Shown piece by piece: positions 34,717 through 42,905 of a stretch of DNA of 64,000 bases. A program made the position numbers and the translations under genes. The stretch comes from Bacteroidota bacterium (GTDB lineage Bacteria > Bacteroidota > Bacteroidia > Bacteroidales > VadinHA17). The notes beneath the pieces were generated by a model that made no database searches, was not told the DNA's origin, and saw only the letters and a list, made by a program, of their open reading frames with translations. The number at the start of each line of letters is the position of its first letter. The first letter of the stretch is position 1. The stretch lies in NCBI GenBank assembly GCA_018262715.1, contig JADFDS010000032.1, positions 62,001 to 126,000 on the forward strand. Reading direction: 5' to 3'.

Positions 34717-35937
34717 TTAATTTTTTGACTTTTCCAGATCCATCCAGTTCTCCGGCAGCAGGCCCAGCCTGACGGCGAGGGTGATAGTCTTTTCGGCCCT
34801 GGCCACCACCGGCGGATCTATCATTTTTGTGCCGAGAGCGACAACTCCGAGTCCCTTTTCGAGCGCATCGCGGTATGCGATGACAATCTTCTTTGCCTTT
34901 TCCATCTCCTCCGGTGAGGGGGAGAATCCCTCCCTGATAACGGCTATCTGCCTCGGGTGGATGCACCCCATTCCCTCGAAGCCCATGGCCTTTGCTGAGA
35001 GTACGTTCTGTAGCAATCCTTCCATGTCACCAACGTCAGAGAAGACCGAATCGATCGGCTGAATGCCGGCTGCCTTGGATGCAACCACAAGACGGTTGCG
35101 GGCATAGAGTGACTCTTTGCCTTCTTTTGTCCGTTGCACTCCGAGATCAGCGGTGTAGTCTTCCAGACCTATTGCAAGGGCTACTACTGATTCGGCAGCA
35201 GTGGCAATTTCCATAGCGCGTTCCACTCCGGCGGCACTCTCGATGATTGGCATCAGGAACACCATTTCATTCTGTCCTTCCCTTTCCTTTATTTCCCTGA
35301 TTCTGTTATCGACTGCACGTACGGTTTCAGCATTTTCGCACTTTGGGAGAAGTACCAGGTGGACGTTCTGGGGTATTAACATTTCAAGGTCATCGAGTCC
35401 ACGTTCACCCTGGTTTATGCGCACCATTCTCTCAGCCCCGTAGAAATTGACAACCCTGAGGGCATTTCTGACGAGGATCCTTGCCTCATCCTTTCTTTCC
35501 GGGGCCACTGAGTCTTCCAGGTCAAGAATGACGCCGTCAGGTGAATGAAGCCCGGCGTTGAGGAACATTCCCGGGCTGTTTCCGGGAAGGTAGAGCCTCG
35601 AGAACCTGAATCTGTCTCTTGATGAGGCATAAAGGTTCTCAGCGGCCATCTCCGGTATGAAGCTCTTTGCAGTACCGGTAAGGGCTTTTACCGCAGCTTC
35701 AATCCTGGCGGCAATTACAAACGGCAGCGCTCCTGAATCATTCACCGAGAGCCTGGCATTTTCAATGCCGAAGTATTGAAGAAGGCTGCGACACTGCTCT
35801 TCGATGGCTTTGCCGTACATAGTCTTTACCTTCGATCTGAGATTCAGCTCGATACCGCCTGTTTCGGTGAGTTCAAGCGTTACTTCAATGTCAGACCGTA
35901 CTTTGGGCCCGGCATTACCTGTTATTGCCTGTTTCAT
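34717..35937 (-). CDS. Fused citrate lyase acyl-carrier (CitD) and beta (CitE) subunits
   Basis: A single 406-residue frame carries two citrate lyase subunits. Residues 1-90 resemble CitD, the acyl carrier. Ser15 in KVRSDIEV aligns with the serine that receives the phosphoribosyl-dephospho-CoA prosthetic group, and VNDSGALP at 65-72 matches the CitD signature. Residues 110-400 are CitE, the citryl-ACP lyase TIM barrel: SRLYLPGNSP at 113-122, DLEDSV at 139-144, LLPKCENAET at 196-205 and MPIIESAAGVERA downstream. The start ATG at 35937 has GGGAG 7 bp upstream. CitC, CitG and CitX, needed to make and acetylate the carrier, are not in the window. Confidence 0.87.
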   Translation of the reverse strand: MKQAITGNAGPKVRSDIEVTLELTETGGIELNLRSKVKTMYGKAIEEQCRSLLQYFGIENARLSVNDSGALPFVIAARIEAAVKALTGTAKSFIPEMAAENLYASSRDRFRFSRLYLPGNSPGMFLNAGLHSPDGVILDLEDSVAPERKDEARILVRNALRVVNFYGAERMVRINQGERGLDDLEMLIPQNVHLVLLPKCENAETVRAVDNRIREIKEREGQNEMVFLMPIIESAAGVERAMEIATAAESVVALAIGLEDYTADLGVQRTKEGKESLYARNRLVVASKAAGIQPIDSVFSDVGDMEGLLQNVLSAKAMGFEGMGCIHPRQIAVIREGFSPSPEEMEKAKKIVIAYRDALEKGLGVVALGTKMIDPPVVARAEKTITLAVRLGLLPENWMDLEKSKN

Positions 35938-35978
35938 TTTCTGCTCCCTGAAATGAAGTTCAAAGTAAACTTAAGAAA

Positions 35979-37340
35979 TTATCCGAGATAGCTGAGCAGT
36001 ATACCGGCTGCAATTGCAGAACCGATAACACCTGCCACGTTTGGTCCCATCGCGTGCATGAGGAGGTGATTCGTCTTGTCAGCCTTCAGTCCTTCCATTT
36101 CCGAAACGCGTGCGCTGTCAGGCACTGCAGATACTCCCGAATTGCCAATCAGCGGATTTATCTTGTCGCCTTCCGGGAGGAAGAGGTTCATGATCTTAGC
36201 AAATCCGACACCGGAGAATGTTGCCACAGCAAATGCTGCAGCACCCAGGCCGAAAATAAGTACTGACTCCTTAGTCAGGAAGACGTCAGCCTGTGTCGAC
36301 GCGCCAACGGTAAGACCGATCATAATAGTGACAATGTCTATCAGTGATGTGCGTGCAGTCTCAGCCAGCCTTTTTGTGACGCCTGATTCCTTGAGAAGGT
36401 TTCCGAAAAAGAGCATCCCCAGCAGGGGCAGTGCGCTTGGCGAGATGAAGCATGTCAGCAGCAATCCGAATATCGGGAAGAGGATTTTTTCGGTCTTGGT
36501 GACTGCGCGCGGGGGCTTCATACGGATGAGTCTCTCCTTTTTGGTGGTAAGGAGTCTCATGATGGGCGGCTGTATTACCGGCACCAGGGCCATGTATGAG
36601 TAAGCCGCGATGGCTATCGGGCCAATAAGGTTCTTCACGGTGGTGCCGTCAGACAGTACGTTCACGCCATTGGCCAGCCTTGAGGACAGAAAGATAGCCG
36701 TCGGGCCGTCAGCGCCGCCGATGATGCCAATTGCACCGGCCTCTGGTTTGGCGAAACCGAGCAGCAGAGCTCCGATAAAGGTTGTGAATATTCCAACCTG
36801 TGCCGCTGCCCCGAGCAACAGTAGCCTCGGGTTTGAGATCAGCGAAGAGAAGTCGGTCATCGCACCGATACCCAGGAAGATCAATGGAGGGTATACCCCC
36901 TTAAGGACCCCGAAATAGAGATAATTCAGAACGCTTCCCTGCTGATAAATACCAACCTGCAGGTTGGTACCACCATCAGTGAAGAAGGGTATGTTTCCTA
37001 TGAGAATCCCCGTACCAATGGGGATAAGCAGCAGAGGCTCATACTCATATTTGATTGCCAGGTATATGAAGATAAGGCCTATTACCATCATAATCAGATT
37101 TCCCCTTGTGGCATTCCGGAAACCCGTGAATGCCCAGAACTGTTTGAGTCCCTGCACAAACTGATGCTCAGTATCTTCCCGGGTTTCCTGTTCCTGGTCC
37201 TGTAAGGATGTAACCATGCTGATGGCGCCTGAGTCAGCCATGGCCTGCTGCCTGTCATGCTCAGGTTTGACGAATGCCAGCCATGCCAGTGATGTAATCA
37301 CCAGCAGGGCCATCATTGTCCACATCTTTCTCCTTGCCAT
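35979..37340 (-). CDS. Sodium-translocating decarboxylase beta subunit
   Basis: Integral membrane carboxybiotin decarboxylase subunit (OadB/MmdB family), 453 residues, coupling carboxybiotin decarboxylation to sodium export. The conserved GGADGPTAIF at 208-217 contains the sodium-site aspartate (D211), and NPLIGNSGVSAVPDSARVS lies near 391-409. About ten membrane helices are visible. The N-terminal extension (residues 1-80, with one extra hydrophobic segment and a polar Q/E-rich stretch) is longer than in Klebsiella OadB and is typical of Bacteroidota members as far as I recall. It lies 2 bp after the biotin-carrier gene, and citDE starts 41 bp further on. Confidence 0.93.
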   Translation of the reverse strand: MARRKMWTMMALLVITSLAWLAFVKPEHDRQQAMADSGAISMVTSLQDQEQETREDTEHQFVQGLKQFWAFTGFRNATRGNLIMMVIGLIFIYLAIKYEYEPLLLIPIGTGILIGNIPFFTDGGTNLQVGIYQQGSVLNYLYFGVLKGVYPPLIFLGIGAMTDFSSLISNPRLLLLGAAAQVGIFTTFIGALLLGFAKPEAGAIGIIGGADGPTAIFLSSRLANGVNVLSDGTTVKNLIGPIAIAAYSYMALVPVIQPPIMRLLTTKKERLIRMKPPRAVTKTEKILFPIFGLLLTCFISPSALPLLGMLFFGNLLKESGVTKRLAETARTSLIDIVTIMIGLTVGASTQADVFLTKESVLIFGLGAAAFAVATFSGVGFAKIMNLFLPEGDKINPLIGNSGVSAVPDSARVSEMEGLKADKTNHLLMHAMGPNVAGVIGSAIAAGILLSYLG

Positions 37341-37342
37341 GG

Positions 37343-37771
37343 CTAACCTATTACCATTAGCACTTCATCCTGGAGGACTGACTGGCCGGGAGAAACGTTA
37401 AGGGCTGTCACCTTTCCACCTGTCTCAGCCTTAATGGCGTTCTCCATCTTCATTGTCTCGAGGGTGCATACTGTCTGGCCCGGTTTGACATCGTCACCCG
37501 GCCTGACGAGGACCTGGATAATGACTCCCGGCAGCGGGGCTTTTATCTCCGTTGCCTTTCCGGAAGCAGATTCGGGTGCCGGCTTTGTCTCTTTTACCGG
37601 CCTTGCATGTGCCGGAGCTGATGTTACGATGGTTTTAGCTTTGGGTATCTCGCGCTGCATCTCTACATCATAGACGGTTCCGTTCACCTCGATCTTTGCC
37701 ATGCTTCCCTCGATCTCGAGAACCTCAACATCATACTGGTTTCCGTTTATCCTGAATTTGAAGTTTTTCAT
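37343..37771 (-). CDS. Biotin carboxyl carrier subunit of the sodium-pump decarboxylase
   Basis: A 142-residue biotin carrier. An N-terminal portion (1-45) is followed by a flexible Pro/Ala/Lys linker (about 46-75) and a biotinyl domain (75-142). The biotinylated lysine is K108 in ETMKMENAI, with the expected second glycine-rich hairpin. It shuttles the carboxyl group from the MmdA-type transferase to the membrane beta subunit. In methylmalonyl-CoA decarboxylase this is the gamma subunit (MmdC). Biotin ligase must be supplied from elsewhere. Flanked at 2 bp and 23 bp by other pump subunits. Confidence 0.93.
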   Translation of the reverse strand: MKNFKFRINGNQYDVEVLEIEGSMAKIEVNGTVYDVEMQREIPKAKTIVTSAPAHARPVKETKPAPESASGKATEIKAPLPGVIIQVLVRPGDDVKPGQTVCTLETMKMENAIKAETGGKVTALNVSPGQSVLQDEVLMVIG

Positions 37772-37794
37772 TACACTTACGGGTTATTCTTTTC

Positions 37795-38166
37795 TTAAAG
37801 GTTTTTCATATTGTACAATTTGGAGCTCCAGGGCGAATAATGCCTGGAGATGCGCTTGATGGTCACCACCCCGCTCTCCACGTCATGCAGCTCATTGAAA
37901 TACTGGTAAATGGCCATTGCGATGGCTGCATTGACCTCGCCTGACTGTAAAGTCTTTACGGTCTGAACCTCCGCAGGATCCATACCCTTTTTACGGGCAA
38001 AGTTCCTGAGTCTGAAGTTCAGGATAAATGTGAGGATGTACCTGAAGAACCAGTATACGATCAACAGGGAGAGGAATACTATTCCGATGCCCACCACAAC
38101 TACGGTCCAGGTGAGCTGATCGAGGGCCTGTGCACCCTCGGTGAGATATATCCAGTTCATGATCAT
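37795..38166 (-). CDS. Sodium-pump decarboxylase small membrane subunit (OadG/MmdD type)
   Basis: A 123-residue protein with one N-terminal membrane helix (about 20-42, WTVVVVGIGIVFLSLLIVYW) and a hydrophilic C-terminal tail. In OadG/MmdD proteins this subunit stabilises the complex and links carboxyltransferase to the membrane part. A second in-frame ATG two codons in (38160) is an equally good start. Identification rests on size, topology and position between mmdA and the biotin carrier, since sequence conservation in this family is low. Confidence 0.85.
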   Translation of the reverse strand: MIMNWIYLTEGAQALDQLTWTVVVVGIGIVFLSLLIVYWFFRYILTFILNFRLRNFARKKGMDPAEVQTVKTLQSGEVNAAIAMAIYQYFNELHDVESGVVTIKRISRHYSPWSSKLYNMKNL

Positions 38167-38172
38167 CTTTTA

Positions 38173-39732
38173 TCAGAGTGGAATGTTGCCGTGTTTTTTC
38201 ATTGGTCCCGGGTCTTTCTTTGTAGAGAGTGTCCTGAGGGCCCTGATAACCCTGAATCTTGTGTTGCGGGGTTCGATCACATCATCGAGGTACCCGTACC
38301 TGGCTGCCTCGTAGGGGTTGGCAAACTTGTCGCGGTACTCCTGTTCCTTTTTGGCCACGTACTCCTTGCGTTCGGCAGCGTCAGCGATCTCGCTGATGGT
38401 TTTACCTTCAAGGACCTCGATGGCTCCCTGGGGACCCATCACTGCTATCTCAGCAGTTGGCCATGCATAGTTAATATCGCCTTTCAGCTGCTTGGATGAC
38501 ATCACGCAATGAGCTCCGCCGTATGATTTTCTTAGGGTGACGGTCACCTTAGGCACATTGGCTTCGCCGTAGGCGTACATCAGCTTGGCTCCGTGAATAA
38601 TAATACCGCCATATTCCTGGGTTGAGCCGGGAAGGAATCCCGGGACATCGACGAAGGTTACGATGGGGATGTTGAATGCATCGCAGAATCTTATGAAACG
38701 TGCAGCCTTGCGCGATGCCTCGATATCAAGGACACCTGCGAGGTATGCGGGCTGGTTTGCAACTATGCCGACGGGCATGCCGTCAAACCTGGCATAACCG
38801 ACCACTATGTTCTTGGCATAGGCTTCATGGACCTCGACGAAGTCATGATAGTCGACAACCCTTACAATCACATCTTTAACATCATAAGGCTGGTTGGGGC
38901 TTTCCGGTATGATATCATTGAGTTCATCCTCCAGCCTGTCAATCGGGTCATCACAGTCCAGCTGCGGGGGTTCCTCGAGGTTATTCTGAGGCATGAAGCT
39001 CAGCAGTTTCCTGATTAGATCGAGTCCTTCCTTCTCCTCATCAACGGCGAAGTGGGCCACTCCGGACTTTGAGGTATGAACGCCGGCTCCGCCGAGGTCG
39101 TCAATTGTAATATCCTCTCCGGTAACTGCTTTTGCCACTTTGGGACCGGTGACGAACATGTAGCTGCTCTTGCGGCTCATGATGATATAGTCAGTCAGTG
39201 CCGGGGAATAGACTGCTCCGCCGGCGCAGGGGCCGAAGATGGCTGATATCTGAGGGATAACCCCTGAAGCAAGGATATTGCGCTCAAATATTTCCGCGTA
39301 GCCTGCGAGGCTTCTGACACCCTCCTGGATACGGGCACCGCCGGAGTCATTGATACCGATGACCGGAGCGCCTGCTTTCATGGCCTTGTCCATAATCTTG
39401 CAGATCTTCTGGGCGAATGTTTCTGACAGAGACCCGCCGAAGACCGTGAAATCCTGGGCAAAGACATAGACTAATCTTCCGTCAATGGTGCCGTGACCTG
39501 TAATCACACCGTCAGAGAGAAATTTCTTGTCTGCCAGCCCGAAGTCTTCGGTTCTGTGGGTAACGAACATGTCAAACTCCTCGAAGCTGCCTTCATCGAG
39601 CAGCAGGGTAATGCGTTCCCTTGCTGTCAGCTTGCCTTTGGAGTGCTGATCCTCAATTCGTTTTTCACCGCCGCCCTTACGCGCTTTCTCCCTGTAATCA
39701 AGGAGTTGTTTGATTCTATCCTGACTCTTCAT
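38173..39732 (-). CDS. mmdA: Methylmalonyl-CoA decarboxylase alpha subunit (carboxyltransferase)
   Basis: Biotin-dependent carboxyltransferase of 519 residues in the acyl-CoA carboxylase beta family. It moves the carboxyl group of methylmalonyl-CoA to biotin, leaving propionyl-CoA. Motifs: GGARIQEGV (131-139) and [15 protein letters not shown] (167-181), which form oxyanion holes. [20 protein letters not shown] (about 368-387) and [15 protein letters not shown] follow. It could equally be annotated as propionyl-CoA carboxylase beta. The adjacent OadG-, biotin- and OadB-type subunits and the epimerase favour a sodium-translocating decarboxylase. It starts 9 bp after the epimerase gene. Confidence 0.93.
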   Translation of the reverse strand: MKSQDRIKQLLDYREKARKGGGEKRIEDQHSKGKLTARERITLLLDEGSFEEFDMFVTHRTEDFGLADKKFLSDGVITGHGTIDGRLVYVFAQDFTVFGGSLSETFAQKICKIMDKAMKAGAPVIGINDSGGARIQEGVRSLAGYAEIFERNILASGVIPQISAIFGPCAGGAVYSPALTDYIIMSRKSSYMFVTGPKVAKAVTGEDITIDDLGGAGVHTSKSGVAHFAVDEEKEGLDLIRKLLSFMPQNNLEEPPQLDCDDPIDRLEDELNDIIPESPNQPYDVKDVIVRVVDYHDFVEVHEAYAKNIVVGYARFDGMPVGIVANQPAYLAGVLDIEASRKAARFIRFCDAFNIPIVTFVDVPGFLPGSTQEYGGIIIHGAKLMYAYGEANVPKVTVTLRKSYGGAHCVMSSKQLKGDINYAWPTAEIAVMGPQGAIEVLEGKTISEIADAAERKEYVAKKEQEYRDKFANPYEAARYGYLDDVIEPRNTRFRVIRALRTLSTKKDPGPMKKHGNIPL

Positions 39733-39741
39733 TGAACCTGG

Positions 39742-40164
39742 TTATTTGTTGTTTTTGCTGTTTTTGTCCTCGCACAGTTCGGTAAGCACACCGAAGGTTG
39801 ATTTGGGATGCAGGAAAGCGATGCTCAGCCCCTCGGCGCCTTTTCTGGGAGTGCTGTCAATAAGCCTGATACCTGCAGCCTCGGCCTCCCTAAGTTTATC
39901 CTCAATCTGGTCTACGGCAAAGGCAATGTGATGAATTCCTTCTCCCCTTTTCTCGATGAATTTGCCCACCGGCCCTTCCGGGTCAGTTGACTCGAGCAGT
40001 TCAATCTTTGTCTGCCCGATCAGAAAAAAAGCTGTCTTGACTTTCTGGTCAGCCACTTCCTCGATGTTGTAGCACTTCAGGCCCAGAACCTTCTCATAGA
40101 ACGGAAGTGCATCGGCAATGGAATTGACTGCAATTCCAATGTGCTCAATATGTGTAGGTTTCAT
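39742..40164 (-). CDS. mce: Methylmalonyl-CoA epimerase
   Basis: A 140-residue VOC-fold (glyoxalase-like) enzyme that interconverts (R)- and (S)-methylmalonyl-CoA. Metal ligands expected for the family are visible: H8 in HIEHIGIAV, a histidine in GEGIHHIAFAVD (about 84-95), and a glutamate in LTELCED near the C-terminus. It opens the minus-strand operon, linking methylmalonyl-CoA mutase (elsewhere) to the decarboxylase encoded next. The enzyme would work in succinate-to-propionate conversion or its reverse. Confidence 0.92.
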   Translation of the reverse strand: MKPTHIEHIGIAVNSIADALPFYEKVLGLKCYNIEEVADQKVKTAFFLIGQTKIELLESTDPEGPVGKFIEKRGEGIHHIAFAVDQIEDKLREAEAAGIRLIDSTPRKGAEGLSIAFLHPKSTFGVLTELCEDKNSKNNK

Positions 40165-40256
40165 AAATAATCGTTAAAAATTGAGATAATAATAAGAGCA
40201 TGCAAGTTAAACCTATTTAACTCATCCTCACACGATAAAAATCATGTTTTCAGGTC

Positions 40257-41819
40257 TCAGAAGGGGAATTCGGAAGGCACTTCCTTCAGCTCTTCGGTCT
40301 CAGGTTTGGAAGCAGCTTCGTGGATCGGGTTACCGTCAACGAAGATGGCCCTGAAGGGTCTTGTGGGGCATGCGTACTCGCAGGCTCCGCAACCAATGCA
40401 TATTTCGTCCTTTACCTCAGGTATGAGCAGGCGTCCTTCAAAGGGTACCATATGGCATGCCTTGGTGGGGCAATGTTCAGAGCAGGCTCCGCATGCAGTC
40501 TTTTCAGTATTGACAATGCAGTTTTCCTTAATAAAGACAGCCTTGCCGATCTGAGTCAGTTTCTTGGCTTCGGGCATGAGTGGCATGATGGCTCCTGTGG
40601 GGCAGACGTCGGTACACCGGGTGCAATCATAGTTGCAGAAGCCGCTGTGAAAATCCATCCTCGGCTGCATAATGCCGGCAAAACCGTACTGGTTGGTTGA
40701 AGGCTGGAGCACATTTGTGGGGCAGGCATTGACGCACAGGGTACATGCCGTGCACCTGGAGGTGAACATTTCAATGCCGGATGATCCGGGAGGTGATACC
40801 GGGTAGAGCCGGTCTTCCCTGACTGTAGAATCCTTTGTAGGTGAGGGTGTGGTGCCCTGTGCCTTCAGCAACTGCGAACCACCTGCCAGGAGGACGAGTG
40901 ATCCGGCAATGAAACCGCGGCGGGAAGCGTCAGTCTCGTCAGGATTCATCTGTTGCCGCTTCAGCCTTACCAGGCCGTATGACATGCCGTTTTCCTTGCA
41001 TGCGTCAATACAGTTGAAACAGTTGACACAGCGGCTCAGGTCAACTGATTTGTTCAGGAAATCTATGCATGATGACTTGCACGCCATTGCACACCTGCCG
41101 CATCGCGTGCACTTATCCTCATCGAATCTGATTCTGAAAAGTGACACCTTGCTCAGGAGGCCAAGCAGTGTTCCCACAGGGCAGACAGTGTTGCAATAGA
41201 GTCTGCCGTACCTGAAGGCAAGCAGCCCGGTCAGCAGCAGGAATGCTGCTGGAATTATGTAAGCAGCGAGCTCGTAGGGTTTGATATCCACGCGGTAAAC
41301 CGAATAGATATCGAATTTGCCCAGAATTCCTGCGAGCAGATTGTTGATGACAAGCACCACCGGCTGTACAAAGTAGGTCATCAGCCTCCCGAAGGTACTG
41401 TACGGATCAAGGATTGTGAGCACATAGACACCGCCGATAGCCAGGAGCGCTGCTGTTATCACAAGGATGGAGTAGCGGAGGATGGTGTAGGGTTTTTTGT
41501 AACCGTACTTGCGGAACCGCCTCTTTACCAGTCCTCCTGCCCGGCTGAACGTGTCCTGAAGTATGCCCAGCGGGCAGAGAAATGAACAGTAAGTCCTCCC
41601 GGTAAGGAGGGTCAGAATAAGGACGATTATGAACCCGGTTGAGGTGACAACGCCGGCAATGACAAACTTGAGGAATGACGGCACAAACTGAAGATAAAGG
41701 ATCGGGCCGAAGGCCTTATCACCAAGGACTCCCCTGAAGTCGACAAACAGAAATACAAACAGAAGAAGTACGAGGACAGCAAATACTGTACGGATGTGTT
41801 TCAGGGCAGAGGATTTCAT
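40257..41819 (-). CDS. NapH/NapG-like polyferredoxin fusion, membrane-bound
   Basis: A 520-residue iron-sulfur protein. Residues 1-230 hold about five membrane helices with CPLG and CPVG motifs (C78-C82 and C209-C213), as in NapH/CcoG-type proteins. Two ferredoxin clusters follow (C237/240/243/247 and C264/267/270/274). At 299-306 lies a twin-arginine motif SRRGFIAG followed by a hydrophobic helix (about 306-318). After it come cysteine clusters at 356-366, 395-406, 434-450 and 474-484, as in periplasmic NapG. So it looks like a membrane quinol-side unit joined to an exported ferredoxin. Electron donor and acceptor are unknown. It starts 6 bp after the DUF362 gene. Confidence 0.83.
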   Translation of the reverse strand: MKSSALKHIRTVFAVLVLLLFVFLFVDFRGVLGDKAFGPILYLQFVPSFLKFVIAGVVTSTGFIIVLILTLLTGRTYCSFLCPLGILQDTFSRAGGLVKRRFRKYGYKKPYTILRYSILVITAALLAIGGVYVLTILDPYSTFGRLMTYFVQPVVLVINNLLAGILGKFDIYSVYRVDIKPYELAAYIIPAAFLLLTGLLAFRYGRLYCNTVCPVGTLLGLLSKVSLFRIRFDEDKCTRCGRCAMACKSSCIDFLNKSVDLSRCVNCFNCIDACKENGMSYGLVRLKRQQMNPDETDASRRGFIAGSLVLLAGGSQLLKAQGTTPSPTKDSTVREDRLYPVSPPGSSGIEMFTSRCTACTLCVNACPTNVLQPSTNQYGFAGIMQPRMDFHSGFCNYDCTRCTDVCPTGAIMPLMPEAKKLTQIGKAVFIKENCIVNTEKTACGACSEHCPTKACHMVPFEGRLLIPEVKDEICIGCGACEYACPTRPFRAIFVDGNPIHEAASKPETEELKEVPSEFPF

Positions 41820-41825
41820 GAATGG

Positions 41826-42752
41826 TTACATTTTCATCCTGTGTATGTTCATTGTTGCAAGGTCCATTTTTCCTATGCCCATTCCTGCTGCAAGTGCTAT
41901 ATGTTCTACAGATGAAGGTTCCTTTCCCATTAGTTTTGCACCCGCTGCGTCTATGGCCACCCAGTCAGTGGAGAGCATGAGTGACTTCATGTTTGAGAGG
42001 TCAGCCACAGACACCCCACGGGGTCCGTTACGCATCATCACGTTATAGGCATCCATGACATGGAGGTTCGGCTTCTTCGAATAGAGAGCATAGTCAGCAA
42101 TGCACTGGTTGAGATGGTTTCTGTGCCAGTAACCACGGTCCCATACCACCCCCATCATGTTCTTGAGGGCGCCGGTCATCATAGCCGAGCTGTGGTGCTT
42201 AAGGATGGGGACGTTGATGAAGACATCGCTCGAAAGAACAAGTTCGTGAACTTTAGCTTTCGTCAGCTTCTTCCCGTTGGGAATGGTCACCTCCTGGTAA
42301 TAGCTCTCCGAGTTGCCCGGCACCATCTTTGCGCCGGCATCCTTGACGGCCTGTTCAATGGCGGAGTTCTTGTAGCATTTGATCCAGTTATCGCATGTAT
42401 TGTCAAATACAAAAACCTCCTTCGCTCCTGCACGGTAACAATGCTCAATAATTCTCTTTACGAGAGCAGGGTTGGTGTTCCCTCCTTTTTCAGGCACCAC
42501 GTCCCAGCCGATGTTTGGTTTCACAAGCACCTTCTGTCCTTTCTTAACAAAAGTACCCATGCCGCCCAGTGCCTGTATGCCCATGTCAAACATTGCAGCC
42601 GGTTCTCCGCCCATGACTGCAATAAGGTCATAGTCAGCACCTGAGGGAAGACGCTTCCCTGCAAATGCCTTCTCATAACCGCCAAAACTCATAAAGGCTC
42701 CTGCCGCCAGGCCGGCACCAAGTGAACTTCGTAAGAAATTTCTCCTTTTCAT
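41826..42752 (-). CDS. Exported DUF362-domain protein with Tat signal
   Basis: A 308-residue protein of the DUF362 family. The N-terminus MKRRNFLRSSLGAGLAAGAF has a twin-arginine motif (RRNFLR) and a hydrophobic helix, so it should be exported folded. The family has no established reaction; members often sit beside ferredoxins and reductive enzymes in anaerobes. Conserved-looking segments include KPNIGWDV (about 78-85), VFDNTCDNW (about 115-123) and PILKHHSSAMMTGALKNMMG (about 182-201), which may bind metal or an anion. No ferredoxin motif lies in this protein itself; those are in the polyferredoxin encoded next. Confidence 0.82.
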   Translation of the reverse strand: MKRRNFLRSSLGAGLAAGAFMSFGGYEKAFAGKRLPSGADYDLIAVMGGEPAAMFDMGIQALGGMGTFVKKGQKVLVKPNIGWDVVPEKGGNTNPALVKRIIEHCYRAGAKEVFVFDNTCDNWIKCYKNSAIEQAVKDAGAKMVPGNSESYYQEVTIPNGKKLTKAKVHELVLSSDVFINVPILKHHSSAMMTGALKNMMGVVWDRGYWHRNHLNQCIADYALYSKKPNLHVMDAYNVMMRNGPRGVSVADLSNMKSLMLSTDWVAIDAAGAKLMGKEPSSVEHIALAAGMGIGKMDLATMNIHRMKM

Positions 42753-42821
42753 TCCCTTCTGTTTGATATTACCCCAAAAATGAGAGGATGCAAAGTAAAC
42801 ATTTTTTTTAATATATCGGCT

Positions 42822-42854
42822 CCGTATTCTTATATTAGCAGCCTGAGAATACGG
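42822..42854. promoter_or_regulatory. Inverted repeat around a -7-like box upstream of larC
   Basis: A perfect 9-bp inverted repeat, CCGTATTCT at 42822-42830 and AGAATACGG at 42846-42854, encloses a 15-bp spacer. The spacer holds TATATTAG (42831-42838), seven of eight matches to TAnnTTTG. It lies 52 bp before the larC ATG in the 153-bp gap shared with the divergent DUF362 gene. A repressor site over the promoter is the simplest reading; an RNA hairpin is the alternative. Confidence 0.45.
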
Positions 42855-42905
42855 TCTTAAGCGATTATGCGCTGCCGGCAGGTGATGTTAAAAAAACTAA
42901 AAAAA

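Noticed and set aside
34717-35937. Frameshift artefact joining citD and citE
   Set aside because: The frame is continuous and the junction (about 90-110) reads as a plausible linker with normal codon use, so a true fusion is preferred.
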